Of a stretch of DNA of 34,899 nucleotides, positions 25,089-33,388 are shown piece after piece. Source of the stretch: an uncultured Prevotellaceae bacterium (lineage in GTDB: Bacteria; Bacteroidota; Bacteroidia; Bacteroidales; Bacteroidaceae); NCBI GenBank assembly GCA_946626595.1, contig CAMOUQ010000013.1:1-34899 (forward strand), given 5' to 3'. The notes under the pieces are model-generated. The model had not been told where the DNA came from, ran no database searches, and saw nothing but the letters and a program-made list of their open reading frames with translations. The stretch's first letter is position 1. Each line of letters opens with the position of its first letter. A program made the translations under genes and the position numbers.

Positions 25089-27506
25089 ATGAAACTACAC
25101 ACACACATCAAACTCATTGTCATGCTCCTGGGCCTAAGTCTGACGATGCAGGCACAGGAAGACAAGACAAGTCTCATCCAAAACCCTTCGTTCGAATCCG
25201 ACGGAACGACGGGCTGGACCGTAAGCAACATGAAGACGCAGAGCAACACCGTGTTCTCGCGCAAGGCTGGCACCTACTATCTGGAATCGTGGGTCAGCAT
25301 AGGCCAGCATATCGGCAATGCCAGCGTCGTGCAGACGCTCCGCCAACTGCCACAGGGCAACTACCGACTCACGGCCTCAGCCCTGCACATCCAGCAAACC
25401 GGCAGCAACAGTACGGCCAACAAGGGCACGGCACAGACGGGAGCCTACCTCGTGGCTGGCAACTCCCGACAGACCGTGACTGCCATGAAGCAGTACACGC
25501 TTTCGTTCTCCGTCATCAATAGTCAGGAAGACGTGCGGATAGGACTGGTAGCCGAAGAGGCCACAGGCAACTATCTGTGTGTCGACAACTTCAAACTGCA
25601 ATACATGGGTGCCATCACGGCCGAGAGCTATGTCACCGAGGTGCAGAATCTGATTGCCGAAGCACAGGCTCTCGTTGACAAGGGCGTGCAGCAGTCGGTA
25701 TCGCAGCGCCTGACCGATGCCATCAGTGCAGGCCAGACGGCCATCGAGGCCAACGAGACCGAGGCACTGGCAGCCGCATACACCGAACTGAAGGCTGCCA
25801 TATCGGCAGGCGAAGCCTCGCGTGCCCGCTACGACGCCCTGGGCGAGCGCATCACTTATGCCGAGAAGGTTGTCGGCTGGTGGGAAGGCGTAGCGCGCAA
25901 GGCCAACGCCCTCGAGCGTCTCCAGACGGCCATCGAGACGGCCCGCGAACAGATGCAGGACTACACACTGACCGACGCCCAACTGAAGTCGGCCACAAAC
26001 GCACTGAACACTCGCATTTCCTCCGTCGACAAGAAAATTTACTGCAGTACCAGTGCCTGCGGCACCGACAGTCAGCTGAAGAACGCCAACAACCAATGGT
26101 GCTACGAACGTTCCTTGCAGTCTAAGCACTGGATTATCTTCTGGGAGGCTGGCTACGGCACCAGTGCTCCGGCTGCCGTACCGGGCATCCTGGAGAATGC
26201 CGACCGCATCTTCGAATTCTATGCCGACAGCCTGAAGTTCATCACCATCAACCAAGGCAAGTCGAAGACCGACACCTACAAGATGATTATCCGCCTGCGC
26301 CACACCACCGACTGGGAAGCCAGCGGCAGCGGCATCGACAACCAGATAGGGCTGCTCACCCTCTCCAACGGCGCCCACACCTCGCGCTCCGGACAGACCG
26401 TGGCCCACGAGATAGGCCACTGCTTCCAGTATCAGACCCACTGCGACAACAACAACCAGAACGGATGGATGTACAACTGGGGCTCGTCCACGCTGAACGT
26501 CTTTTGGGAGATGTGTGCCCAGTGGCAGGCCTACAAGTTCTATCCCCACATGCAGTTCGTCTGGGACTCCGGCCAGGGCAACGACTGGTTTGGCAACACC
26601 ATCAACGGTCTGCACCGCCATCCCCTCTGCCCGGCCCTGCGCTACCACAACTTCTTCATCCAGGACTACCTCTGCCACAAGCACGGCATGGACGCCATCG
26701 GCACGCTCTGGAACAAATCGCGCAGTCCCGAAGACCCCTTGCAGGCCTACATGCGAATCTTCATGTCGGGAACCACCCTGCAGAAGGTCAGTCAGCTGGG
26801 CGACGAAATGTGGGAGTACGGTGCACGCATGACCACCTTCGACCTCGACCCCATACGCGAAAACGGAGCAAGCCGCATCGGATTCCGCAACCAGACGGCA
26901 CTCAACCAGGAGGACGACGGATTCTGGAGTCCCAAGCCTACGGAATGCATCGAGAACTGGGGCAACAATGCCATCCGACTCAATGCACCCGCTACGGGCA
27001 AGACCATCTACGTAGAGTTTGTGGGCGAGGCAGGCAAGGAGGGCTACACGGCCTATCAGGAGAAGAGGGCCGGCTGGCGCTACGGCTTCGTGGCCTTGCA
27101 GAAGGACGGCACCCGCGTCTACAGCGACATCGGCCGGGCCACGTATGACGAGCCCGAGGGCGTGCTGGCCTTCGAGTGCCCTGCCCAGTGCCGCTATGTG
27201 TGGCTCGTGGTCAGCGGTGCCCCCACCACCTACTGGACCCGCGACTGGCTCAGCTGGGACAGCAACGAGAGCACTGCCGAACAGTGGCCCTATCGCGTCA
27301 AACTCTACCAGACCAACGTCTACGGCAAGGCCAACAACAACTCCTTCCCGGCTGCCATCGACGACATTGAGGATGGTCTGATGGCCATGGACAAGGAGAA
27401 CGTCTACAGTCTGACGGGCCAAATCGTCCGTCGCGGTACGACGTCGCTCCAGGGTCTCCCACGCGGCATCTACATCGTCCGTGGGCGACGCGTCATGGTC
27501 AAGTGA
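25089..27506 (+). CDS. Exported DUF6055-like metalloprotease with binding domain and sorting-like tail
   Basis: 805 aa. The signal peptide ends near residue 22 (MQAQ). A galactose-binding-like jelly roll (about 28-175, LIQNPSFESDGTTGWTV ... VDNFKLQY) is followed by helical FIVAR-like repeats (about 180-315). The next domain (about 325-600) has the zinc motif HEIGH (H440, E441, H444) and a Glu474 in FWEMCAQW, 30 residues on, which suits a gluzincin third ligand. This fits DUF6055-type Bacteroidetes proteins, whose substrate is not established. A further beta domain (about 640-755) leads to a C-terminal VYSLTGQIVRR...GIYIVRGRRVMVK tail, a type IX or Por-sorting-like signal. It may act on mucins or other glycoproteins alongside the beta-mannosidase (inference). 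Its stop codon directly touches that of the convergent GH3 gene. Confidence 0.82.
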   Translation: MKLHTHIKLIVMLLGLSLTMQAQEDKTSLIQNPSFESDGTTGWTVSNMKTQSNTVFSRKAGTYYLESWVSIGQHIGNASVVQTLRQLPQGNYRLTASALHIQQTGSNSTANKGTAQTGAYLVAGNSRQTVTAMKQYTLSFSVINSQEDVRIGLVAEEATGNYLCVDNFKLQYMGAITAESYVTEVQNLIAEAQALVDKGVQQSVSQRLTDAISAGQTAIEANETEALAAAYTELKAAISAGEASRARYDALGERITYAEKVVGWWEGVARKANALERLQTAIETAREQMQDYTLTDAQLKSATNALNTRISSVDKKIYCSTSACGTDSQLKNANNQWCYERSLQSKHWIIFWEAGYGTSAPAAVPGILENADRIFEFYADSLKFITINQGKSKTDTYKMIIRLRHTTDWEASGSGIDNQIGLLTLSNGAHTSRSGQTVAHEIGHCFQYQTHCDNNNQNGWMYNWGSSTLNVFWEMCAQWQAYKFYPHMQFVWDSGQGNDWFGNTINGLHRHPLCPALRYHNFFIQDYLCHKHGMDAIGTLWNKSRSPEDPLQAYMRIFMSGTTLQKVSQLGDEMWEYGARMTTFDLDPIRENGASRIGFRNQTALNQEDDGFWSPKPTECIENWGNNAIRLNAPATGKTIYVEFVGEAGKEGYTAYQEKRAGWRYGFVALQKDGTRVYSDIGRATYDEPEGVLAFECPAQCRYVWLVVSGAPTTYWTRDWLSWDSNESTAEQWPYRVKLYQTNVYGKANNNSFPAAIDDIEDGLMAMDKENVYSLTGQIVRRGTTSLQGLPRGIYIVRGRRVMVK

Positions 27507-30137
27507 TTACAACTCCAATTCCACTGACTTCAGGTCCTCCAGGCGCGAACTGTTGCCATACAGTATCTGGTAGCGTCCGGGATGGGCATGCATCGTGTTG
27601 GTCTTCACGTCGAAGAGTTCGAACGAGCGGGGCGTGAGGTTCAGCTCCACGTCCACCCGCTGACCAGCTTTGACGTCGACGCGCCGGAAGGCTCGCAGCG
27701 AGCGCAGCGGTCCGTCGGCATCCAGCAGGTCGCGGATGTACACCTGCACCACTTCCGTGCCGTCGCGCCGACCCTTGTTGGTGACAGGCACGTTGAGCCG
27801 CACTACGGGGTCGCCTGCCTCAGCGCTCAGTGTCCCGACCTTCGACACACTCCCCTGGCCTATCTCAAAGTCGGTGTAGCTCAGACCATAACCGAAGGGG
27901 AACAGGGCATCGGAGAAGTAGCGATAGGTGCGCCCCTTCATCGAATAATCCTCGTAGTCGGGCAACTGTTCGGTGGAGCGATAGAACGTGACGGGCAGTT
28001 TGCCACTGGGGTTGCAGTCACCGAAGAGCACGTCGGCCACAGCCGTTCCGCCCTCCTGCCCGGCATACCACACCTGCAGGATGGCATCGCACGATTCCGT
28101 CTCGGGCTGCAGGGCAATGGCCGAGCCCGAACAGTTGACCAGTATGACGCGCTTGCCGGCATCCTTCAGGGCTCGCAGGAAGTTGCGCTGCACTTTGGGC
28201 AGTTCTATGCTGGTGCGGTCGCCACCGCGGAAACCTTCCACACGGACGGGCATCTCCTCGCCCTCCAGAGCAGGCGATATGCCGCCCACGAAGACCACCG
28301 TCTGCGTACCCTGCAGTTGGTCGATAATCTTCTGGTAGTCGATGGGGCGTTCCTTGGCCACATTTATCTTCATGTCGCTGCCCCACGTCTTCACATACTG
28401 GTAGCGCACCTCGATGTTGTACGTCCGACCGGCCTCGGCATTGATGACGGTGCGCGTGGGCGTGCAGCGCCAACTGTGGGAACGCTGCTTGCGCTCGCCG
28501 TCGACGTACACCTCATAGTGTCCCGTGCTCTCCACCGTCACCACATATTCGCCTGCCTCGCGCGGTGTGAACTGTGTCTCGTAGCGAGCCGAGAAATCGG
28601 TCAGGTTGACGCCAGGGGCAAAGTTGTGCATACCGGCCGTGGTCACGCCCACCGGACTGGTATAGTACTCCGTAGCGACGGGCTTTCCCTGCATCTCCGT
28701 ATTGTTCCAGAAGGTGCCCCGCATGCCCTTGCGGCCAGCCATCTGGCAGGCAGAGCTCAGGAGTTCCTCCTTCACCCGCTCGTCCACCAGGTCGCAGCCG
28801 GGCAGGTAGATTAGCTTCTTCCCATGCATGCCCTGCCTATCCTTCTTCACCTTCAATCTATTGCAGATGCCGTCCAGAATGGTAATGGTGTGGTTAGGCG
28901 TACCGTTGTAGTTGCCCCACATCATGGGCTGGTTGTCGGCGTTGGGCCCGATGACGGCAATGCGCTCGCTTCCGGCCTTCAGGGGCAGTGCGCTGCCGCG
29001 GTTCTGCAGCAGCACGATGCTCTGCCGGGCCATCTCCAGCGACTTCTGTGCACTCTCCTTCGTCGACATGGCCGAGTAAGGAATCTTCGACCACTCCACC
29101 AGCGACGGGTCGTCCATCTCGCCCAGGTCGAAGCGTCCCTCCAGGAGTCGCAAGACGTGGCGGTCCACCTCGGCCTCCGTCATCAGTCCGCGCCGCACGG
29201 CCTCGGGAATGCTCTTATACACATAGTTGTAGCCACACTCCACGTCGGTTCCGGCTCGTGTGCCCACGGCGGCAGCATGCGTGGCGTCGCTCGATGTCTT
29301 GTGGCTCTGCCAGAAGTCGCTCACGGCACCGCAGTCGCTCACCACCAGATACTGGAATCCCCACTCGTCGCGCAGAATCTGTTGCAACAGTCGGCTGTTG
29401 CCGCAGCAGGGTTCGTCGTCCAGTCGCTGATAGGCACACATCACCTCCCTGACCTTGGCATCCTGCACCAGGGCCTTGAAGGCAGGCAGATACGTCTCCT
29501 GCAAGTCGCGCAGCGACACGTCGTTCAGGTTGGCCGAATGGCGGGTGTACTCCGGTCCGCTGTGCACGGCATAGTGCTTGGCACAGGCCCACAGCTTGCG
29601 GTAGCGGGCCGTCTCGGGGCCCTGCAGTCCGCGCACCACCTGGGTGCCCATGACGCTGGTCAGGTAGGGGTCCTCGCCGTAGGTCTCCTGCCCACGTCCC
29701 CAGCGCGGGTCGCGGAAGATGTTCACGTTCGGCGTCCACACGCTCAGGCTGTGGAACTTCTCGTCCTCGCCGCCGCCCTGCATGCGGTGGTGATACTGGG
29801 CACGCTGCTCGGTGCTGGCAATGTCGAACACCTCGTAGAGGAGGTCGGGATTGAACGACGAAGCCATAGCCACAGGTTCCGGGAAGACGGTCACGTTGTC
29901 CTGGTTGGCGGCCCCGTGCAGGGCCTCGCTCCACCAGAAGAACTTCTTGATGCCCAGTCGCGGAATGGCGGGCGACTCGTCCAGCATCAGCTGGGCCTTC
30001 TCCTCCAGCGTCAGTCGCTGACACAGGTCGGCGGCACGCTGGCGCGCCGTGAGGTTGGGATTCTGGTACGGCAACTGCTGTGCCGATGCACCGATGCACA
30101 CCATCAGTGCCAGGGATAGGATTTGTCTTTTCATCAT
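27507..30137 (-). CDS. GH3 beta-xylosidase/beta-glucosidase with PA14 domain, exported
   Basis: 876 aa with a signal peptide (MMKRQILSLALMVCIGASA). GH3 N-terminal barrel: WWSEALHGAA near 67, WTPNVNIFRDPRWGRGQETYGEDP near 133, KHYAVHSG, and the nucleophile Asp268 in VVSDCGAVSD. The second GH3 domain (about 350-740) is interrupted by a PA14 domain (about 470-595), followed by GGISPALEGEEM. A fibronectin-III-like domain closes the protein (about 770-870). The motifs resemble Bacteroidetes xylan beta-xylosidases, but glucosidase activity is possible. The ATG overlaps the stop of the GH78 gene as ATGA, so the two are translationally coupled. The downstream stop abuts the DUF6055-like gene, and no terminator was seen between them. 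Confidence 0.94.
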   Translation of the reverse strand: MMKRQILSLALMVCIGASAQQLPYQNPNLTARQRAADLCQRLTLEEKAQLMLDESPAIPRLGIKKFFWWSEALHGAANQDNVTVFPEPVAMASSFNPDLLYEVFDIASTEQRAQYHHRMQGGGEDEKFHSLSVWTPNVNIFRDPRWGRGQETYGEDPYLTSVMGTQVVRGLQGPETARYRKLWACAKHYAVHSGPEYTRHSANLNDVSLRDLQETYLPAFKALVQDAKVREVMCAYQRLDDEPCCGNSRLLQQILRDEWGFQYLVVSDCGAVSDFWQSHKTSSDATHAAAVGTRAGTDVECGYNYVYKSIPEAVRRGLMTEAEVDRHVLRLLEGRFDLGEMDDPSLVEWSKIPYSAMSTKESAQKSLEMARQSIVLLQNRGSALPLKAGSERIAVIGPNADNQPMMWGNYNGTPNHTITILDGICNRLKVKKDRQGMHGKKLIYLPGCDLVDERVKEELLSSACQMAGRKGMRGTFWNNTEMQGKPVATEYYTSPVGVTTAGMHNFAPGVNLTDFSARYETQFTPREAGEYVVTVESTGHYEVYVDGERKQRSHSWRCTPTRTVINAEAGRTYNIEVRYQYVKTWGSDMKINVAKERPIDYQKIIDQLQGTQTVVFVGGISPALEGEEMPVRVEGFRGGDRTSIELPKVQRNFLRALKDAGKRVILVNCSGSAIALQPETESCDAILQVWYAGQEGGTAVADVLFGDCNPSGKLPVTFYRSTEQLPDYEDYSMKGRTYRYFSDALFPFGYGLSYTDFEIGQGSVSKVGTLSAEAGDPVVRLNVPVTNKGRRDGTEVVQVYIRDLLDADGPLRSLRAFRRVDVKAGQRVDVELNLTPRSFELFDVKTNTMHAHPGRYQILYGNSSRLEDLKSVELEL

Positions 30138-32755
30138 GGTATAATGTTAATGTTACGGAATCGATATTCGCCCGAGCCCAACTGCTGGTCGGTCTGACCG
30201 GGCAACGCCAGTGTGGCCCTACAGCCAGCCGGGACGGAGATGCAGAGCCTTATGGTCTGGCCCTTGCGTTGCCACCGCACACGGACCGGGCCGCGCGGAG
30301 TGCGCAACGACACGTCGAGCCGATTGAGGTCGTGGGGGAAGTAGGGATGCAGACGGATGTGGTCGAAGGCCGTGCCGGTGTTCTCTATGCCTGCCAGCTG
30401 GGTGAAGAACCACTCTTCGATGTGGTCCATCATGCAATGGTTTTGCGAGAAGCGGCCCACGTCCCAATACTCGGGCGTCGTGGTGTAGCCCATCCTCACC
30501 CAGTAGCCATAGCTGGGGCAGTCGGTCTGGTTGACCATTTGCCATACGATGTCGTTGTATCCATACCTGGCCAGCGACATGAAGACACACTTCAGGGCTA
30601 TCTCGCCCGTCTTTATCTTATAGCCGTCGGCCTTCACCCGACTGGCCAACACGGCAGCCACTCGCGCCTCGTCGCCCTCGGGCACCAGACCGTAGTACAG
30701 CGGCTGTGCCTGCTCGCTCTGTCGGCCTCCGCCGCCTGGGATGCTGGTGTAGGTGGCCGTGGCAGCGTCGTAGAACTTGCGGTTGAAGGCCTCCTTCACC
30801 ACCTGGGCCTGCGACAGATAGCCTGCCACATCGGCCTCGTGGCCCAGTTCAGCCGCCATCTCGGCCATGGCGCGCAACAGATGGTAGTAGGTGGTGGTCT
30901 CCGTAAACTCGGTGGGCACCATGGGACTGACGCCGGCCGTCTCCTGCCCCCAGTCGCTCAGTACGCTGAAGGAGTTGCGTATCAGTCCCTCGCGGGTGTT
31001 GTCCGTATAGTGGGCCAGCAGTCGCCTCATCTGCGGGTAGTAGCGCTGCATGAGCGAGCGGTCGCCGTAGTATCGCCATGTGCGGTAAGGCACCAGTATG
31101 GCAGCTCCGCCCCAGTTGACGTCGTCGCCATACACTTCCATATAGTAAGGCGAAACGGAGGGCACGCGCCCGTCGGTCAGCTGGGCATCGAAGCAGTCCA
31201 TCACCACCTTCTTGTAGAAGGTCTGCATGTCGAAGTTCGAGTTCAGCGAAGCGAACATCTCGTTTGGCACGTCCAACCAGCCCAGTTTCTCGCGATGGGG
31301 GCAGTCGGTGATGCTGTTGTAGAGCTGTGAGGCTATGGCATCGCGGCAGATAATGTGGATGCTGTCGATGAGCGGATTGGACGTCTCCATCGTGCCCACG
31401 TTCTCCACGTCCGACCGTATGCGCAGTGCCGTGAAGTCCTGTGGCCGCGGTTCCTCGTCCAGACCGATAATCTGCAGGTAGCGGAATCCGTGATACATAA
31501 ACTCAGGCCCCCAGGTCTCGCCCTGCGGGTCACCGCTGAAGGTGTATTCGTCGTAGGTGTCGGCCGGTCCCGTATAGAACTCCTCCATGAAGATGCTCCC
31601 GTCGGGATTCAGGCTCTCGCCCGAGCGCAGACTTATCTTCTGCCCGGCCTTGCCACGCAGGTGGAACCGATACTGCCCGGCAAAGTTGCGCCCGAAGTCG
31701 ACGATGCGCAGCGTGTATCCCCCGCTTTGGATGGTCTTCACGCCCACGGCCTGCCAGCGCTCCACCACACGCAGCGGTTCGTGCATACGGCTGCGCAGGG
31801 TGCCGAAGCCGCTCACGCCGCTGTGTGGAGAGGCAAAGTGGGGCCTGACAAGGCTTGCCGCCTGCCACGCCGGGGCGGACGCTTCGGCGGCCTGCGAATT
31901 GTCGTAGTCCTCGCCGCCCCACCAGTTGCTGCCCAATGTCCGCGACGGTGCCGTCTGCCACGTCGCATCCGTCGGAATGCGCAGGCGCGAACCATCGGTG
32001 AACTCCACCAGCAGTTCGGCCATGAGGGCCGTCTGCCCGCAGTTCTTCACCTCACCCTTCGAGAAGCGACCCGGCAGGTAGTCGATGTCGTATATCCCGC
32101 CTGCCACGCGCGCCGTGACGACGTTCTCGCCCGGGCGGAGCAGCGAAGTCACATCGTAGGTGGAATAGAGAATCGTCTTCTCGAACTCGCTCTCGCCGGG
32201 TTCCAGCACGGCATCCGTCACCAGCTGGCCGTTGGCCTTCATCTCGAACACGCCCAATGCCGAGGCATAGATGCGGGCACGCCGCACCCGCTTGTCCGTG
32301 GGCAGCGAGAAGGTCTTGCGGAACTGCGGCACACTCCCCCTCTGCGGTCGGCCTATCCACTTCGCCGTCCACTGCGCAGCATCCAGGAATGCCGTTTCGA
32401 ACCGACTGCTTGCCGTTGCCCTCTGGCCCTGGCTGTCGCTCACGGTCAGTGTCCACACGTAGGGCGTCAGGCTCTCAAGCGGCAGCCCGGCGTAGGCAAT
32501 GCCCTCCTGCCGGTCGCAGGCCTGCGTGCCCGAGTTCCACACCTGCGTGCCATCGGTCTTCGCGACCACGATGCAATAGGTCGCCTGCACGGAGTTGCGC
32601 CGTGAGCTCACCAGTTGCCAACTGAACGTAGGGCTGTCCGTGTCTATGCCCAACGGTTGTGTCAGGGCACACACCTTCATGCCCGTCAGCCTCAGCGATG
32701 CCATGGCCGCCAGTGGCAGCAGGCCCAAAAGCAATAAGAATAGTCGTCTCCTCAT
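30134..32755 (-). CDS. GH78 alpha-L-rhamnosidase, exported
   Basis: 873 aa with a signal peptide (MRRRLFLLLLGLLPLAAMA). Domain order: an N-terminal Ig-like domain (about 20-120, DTDSPTFSWQL...GTQVWNSGTQ), a rhamnosidase N-terminal jelly roll (about 130-310, WTAKWIG), a concanavalin-like domain, then an (alpha/alpha)6 barrel with TDCPHREKLGWLD near 485 (catalytic Glu region), DGRVPSVSP and VNWGGAAILVPY. A C-terminal beta domain (LRTPRGPVRVRW) completes it. The enzyme removes terminal alpha-L-rhamnose from pectic or other plant oligosaccharides. It is the first gene of a two-gene operon with GH3. A promoter with good spacing lies at 32781-32812. Confidence 0.93.
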   Translation of the reverse strand: MRRRLFLLLLGLLPLAAMASLRLTGMKVCALTQPLGIDTDSPTFSWQLVSSRRNSVQATYCIVVAKTDGTQVWNSGTQACDRQEGIAYAGLPLESLTPYVWTLTVSDSQGQRATASSRFETAFLDAAQWTAKWIGRPQRGSVPQFRKTFSLPTDKRVRRARIYASALGVFEMKANGQLVTDAVLEPGESEFEKTILYSTYDVTSLLRPGENVVTARVAGGIYDIDYLPGRFSKGEVKNCGQTALMAELLVEFTDGSRLRIPTDATWQTAPSRTLGSNWWGGEDYDNSQAAEASAPAWQAASLVRPHFASPHSGVSGFGTLRSRMHEPLRVVERWQAVGVKTIQSGGYTLRIVDFGRNFAGQYRFHLRGKAGQKISLRSGESLNPDGSIFMEEFYTGPADTYDEYTFSGDPQGETWGPEFMYHGFRYLQIIGLDEEPRPQDFTALRIRSDVENVGTMETSNPLIDSIHIICRDAIASQLYNSITDCPHREKLGWLDVPNEMFASLNSNFDMQTFYKKVVMDCFDAQLTDGRVPSVSPYYMEVYGDDVNWGGAAILVPYRTWRYYGDRSLMQRYYPQMRRLLAHYTDNTREGLIRNSFSVLSDWGQETAGVSPMVPTEFTETTTYYHLLRAMAEMAAELGHEADVAGYLSQAQVVKEAFNRKFYDAATATYTSIPGGGGRQSEQAQPLYYGLVPEGDEARVAAVLASRVKADGYKIKTGEIALKCVFMSLARYGYNDIVWQMVNQTDCPSYGYWVRMGYTTTPEYWDVGRFSQNHCMMDHIEEWFFTQLAGIENTGTAFDHIRLHPYFPHDLNRLDVSLRTPRGPVRVRWQRKGQTIRLCISVPAGCRATLALPGQTDQQLGSGEYRFRNINIIP

Positions 32756-32780
32756 GGTATGTATTTTGCAATATTGAGGA

Positions 32781-32812
32781 CAAAGTTAATGCAAACCGAG
32801 AGAAAACGCAAA
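32781..32812 (-). promoter_or_regulatory. Promoter of the GH78-GH3 operon
   Basis: On the minus strand TTTG (32812-32809), a 20-bp spacer and TAACTTTG (32788-32781) make a textbook Bacteroidetes -33/-7 pair, 26 nt before the GH78 ATG. It lies 45 bp outside the left end of the foldback element. Confidence 0.8.
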
Positions 32813-32857
32813 TTTAGGAGCAGTTTTCCGCGGTGCAGCCCATCTCGTGTACCAAGC

Positions 32858-32951
32858 GTGAAACTTACCCTCACTACCCTCACGCCCTCACAAACGCCCT
32901 GTTCATCGGGCTTCGGCGGAGTGAGGGCAGAGTGAGGGCGTGAGGGTAAAC
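32858..32951 (+). repeat. Left 94-bp terminal inverted repeat with nested palindrome
   Basis: It contains its own perfect 16-bp inverted repeat: ACCCTCACGCCCTCAC (32876-32891) pairs with 32932-32947. GTGAGGG or its complement occurs six or more times. A small inner stem (GCCC...GGGC) can form in the loop. Confidence 0.9.
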
Positions 32952-32973
32952 TGGCCAAAACGGGGGATTGAGA

Positions 32974-33060
32974 CGAAACAATACGTCGATGGAGGCGAAA
33001 CAATACGTCGATGGAGGCGAAACAATACGTCGATGGAGGCGAAACAATACGTCGATGGAG
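32974..33060 (+). repeat. Tandem array A: four 22-bp units
   Basis: Four copies (starts at 32974, 32996, 33018, 33040) of a unit beginning CGAAACAATACGTCGATGG. They are identical apart from the last base or two of the final copy. Confidence 0.9.
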
Positions 33061-33062
33061 CG

Positions 33063-33080
33063 TGTCCCATACGTGGGACA
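33063..33080. other. Hairpin between the two tandem arrays
   Basis: TGTCCCA (33063-33069) and TGGGACA (33074-33080) form a perfect 7-bp stem with a TACG tetraloop, at the junction between arrays A and B. Confidence 0.7.
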
Positions 33081-33087
33081 GGCCGAA

Positions 33088-33219
33088 GGTTCGGGTACCT
33101 TCGGGCGTTGCTTCGGGTACCTTCGGGCGATGGTTCGGGTATCTTTGGGCGATGGTTCGGGTACCTTCGGGCGTTGCTTCGGGTATCTTTGGGCGATGGT
33201 TCGGGTATCTTCGGGCGAT
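33088..33219 (+). repeat. Tandem array B: six 22-bp units, some with promoter-like boxes
   Basis: Six units (starts 33088, 33110, 33132, 33154, 33176, 33198) of the form GGTTCGGGTAYCTTYGGG plus four more bases, with variation at a few fixed positions. Units 3 and 5 read TATCTTTG (33140-33147 and 33184-33191), a match to the -7 promoter box; the others read TACCTTCG or TATCTTCG. Confidence 0.9.
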
Positions 33220-33284
33220 GGTTCCTAAGATTTCGAAACGTCAATCAGTTGCATTTTTTTCGTCTCAATCCCCCATTTTCATGG

Positions 33285-33378
33285 GTTTACCCTCACGCCC
33301 TCACTCTGCCCTCACTCCGCCGAAGCCCGATGAACAGGGCGTTTGTGAGGGCGTGAGGGTAGTGAGGGTAAGTTTCAC
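33285..33378 (-). repeat. Right 94-bp terminal inverted repeat
   Basis: Identical in reverse complement to the left copy, including the nested 16-bp palindrome. The absence of any mismatch points to recent insertion or ongoing gene conversion between the arms. Confidence 0.9.
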
Positions 33379-33388
33379 ACATAGTAGA

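Larger units (their letters stand above)
32858..33378. mobile_element. Foldback-type repeat element with perfect 94-bp inverted terminal repeats
   Basis: 521 bp without a convincing gene. The left terminal repeat (32858-32951) is the exact reverse complement of the right one (33285-33378) over all 94 bp. Inside them, after a non-matching 10-nt spacer on both sides, a second 17-bp inverted repeat continues (32962-32978 with 33258-33274). The core holds two tandem arrays with 22-bp units and a small hairpin (33063-33080). No target-site duplication is seen at the ends. The features suit a non-autonomous, foldback or MITE-like element mobilised in trans, but no transposase is present. It begins 10 nt after the restriction gene stop codon. 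A transcript could fold into a very long hairpin. Confidence 0.75.

Noticed and set aside
32974..33219. The 22-bp arrays as a CRISPR
   Set aside because: Units are directly adjacent with no unique spacers, unit length is too short, and no cas genes are present.
32903..33244. A 113-codon minus-strand open frame within the foldback element
   Set aside because: Its sequence is only the translation of the 22-bp repeats and part of an arm. All frames stay open in these repeats, so it gives no evidence of a protein.
32858..33378. The element as an invertible promoter switch for the rhamnosidase operon
   Set aside because: The operon promoter (32781-32812) lies outside the element, the arms are far longer than usual invertase sites, and no recombinase gene is adjacent. 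Inversion is kept only as a minor possibility.
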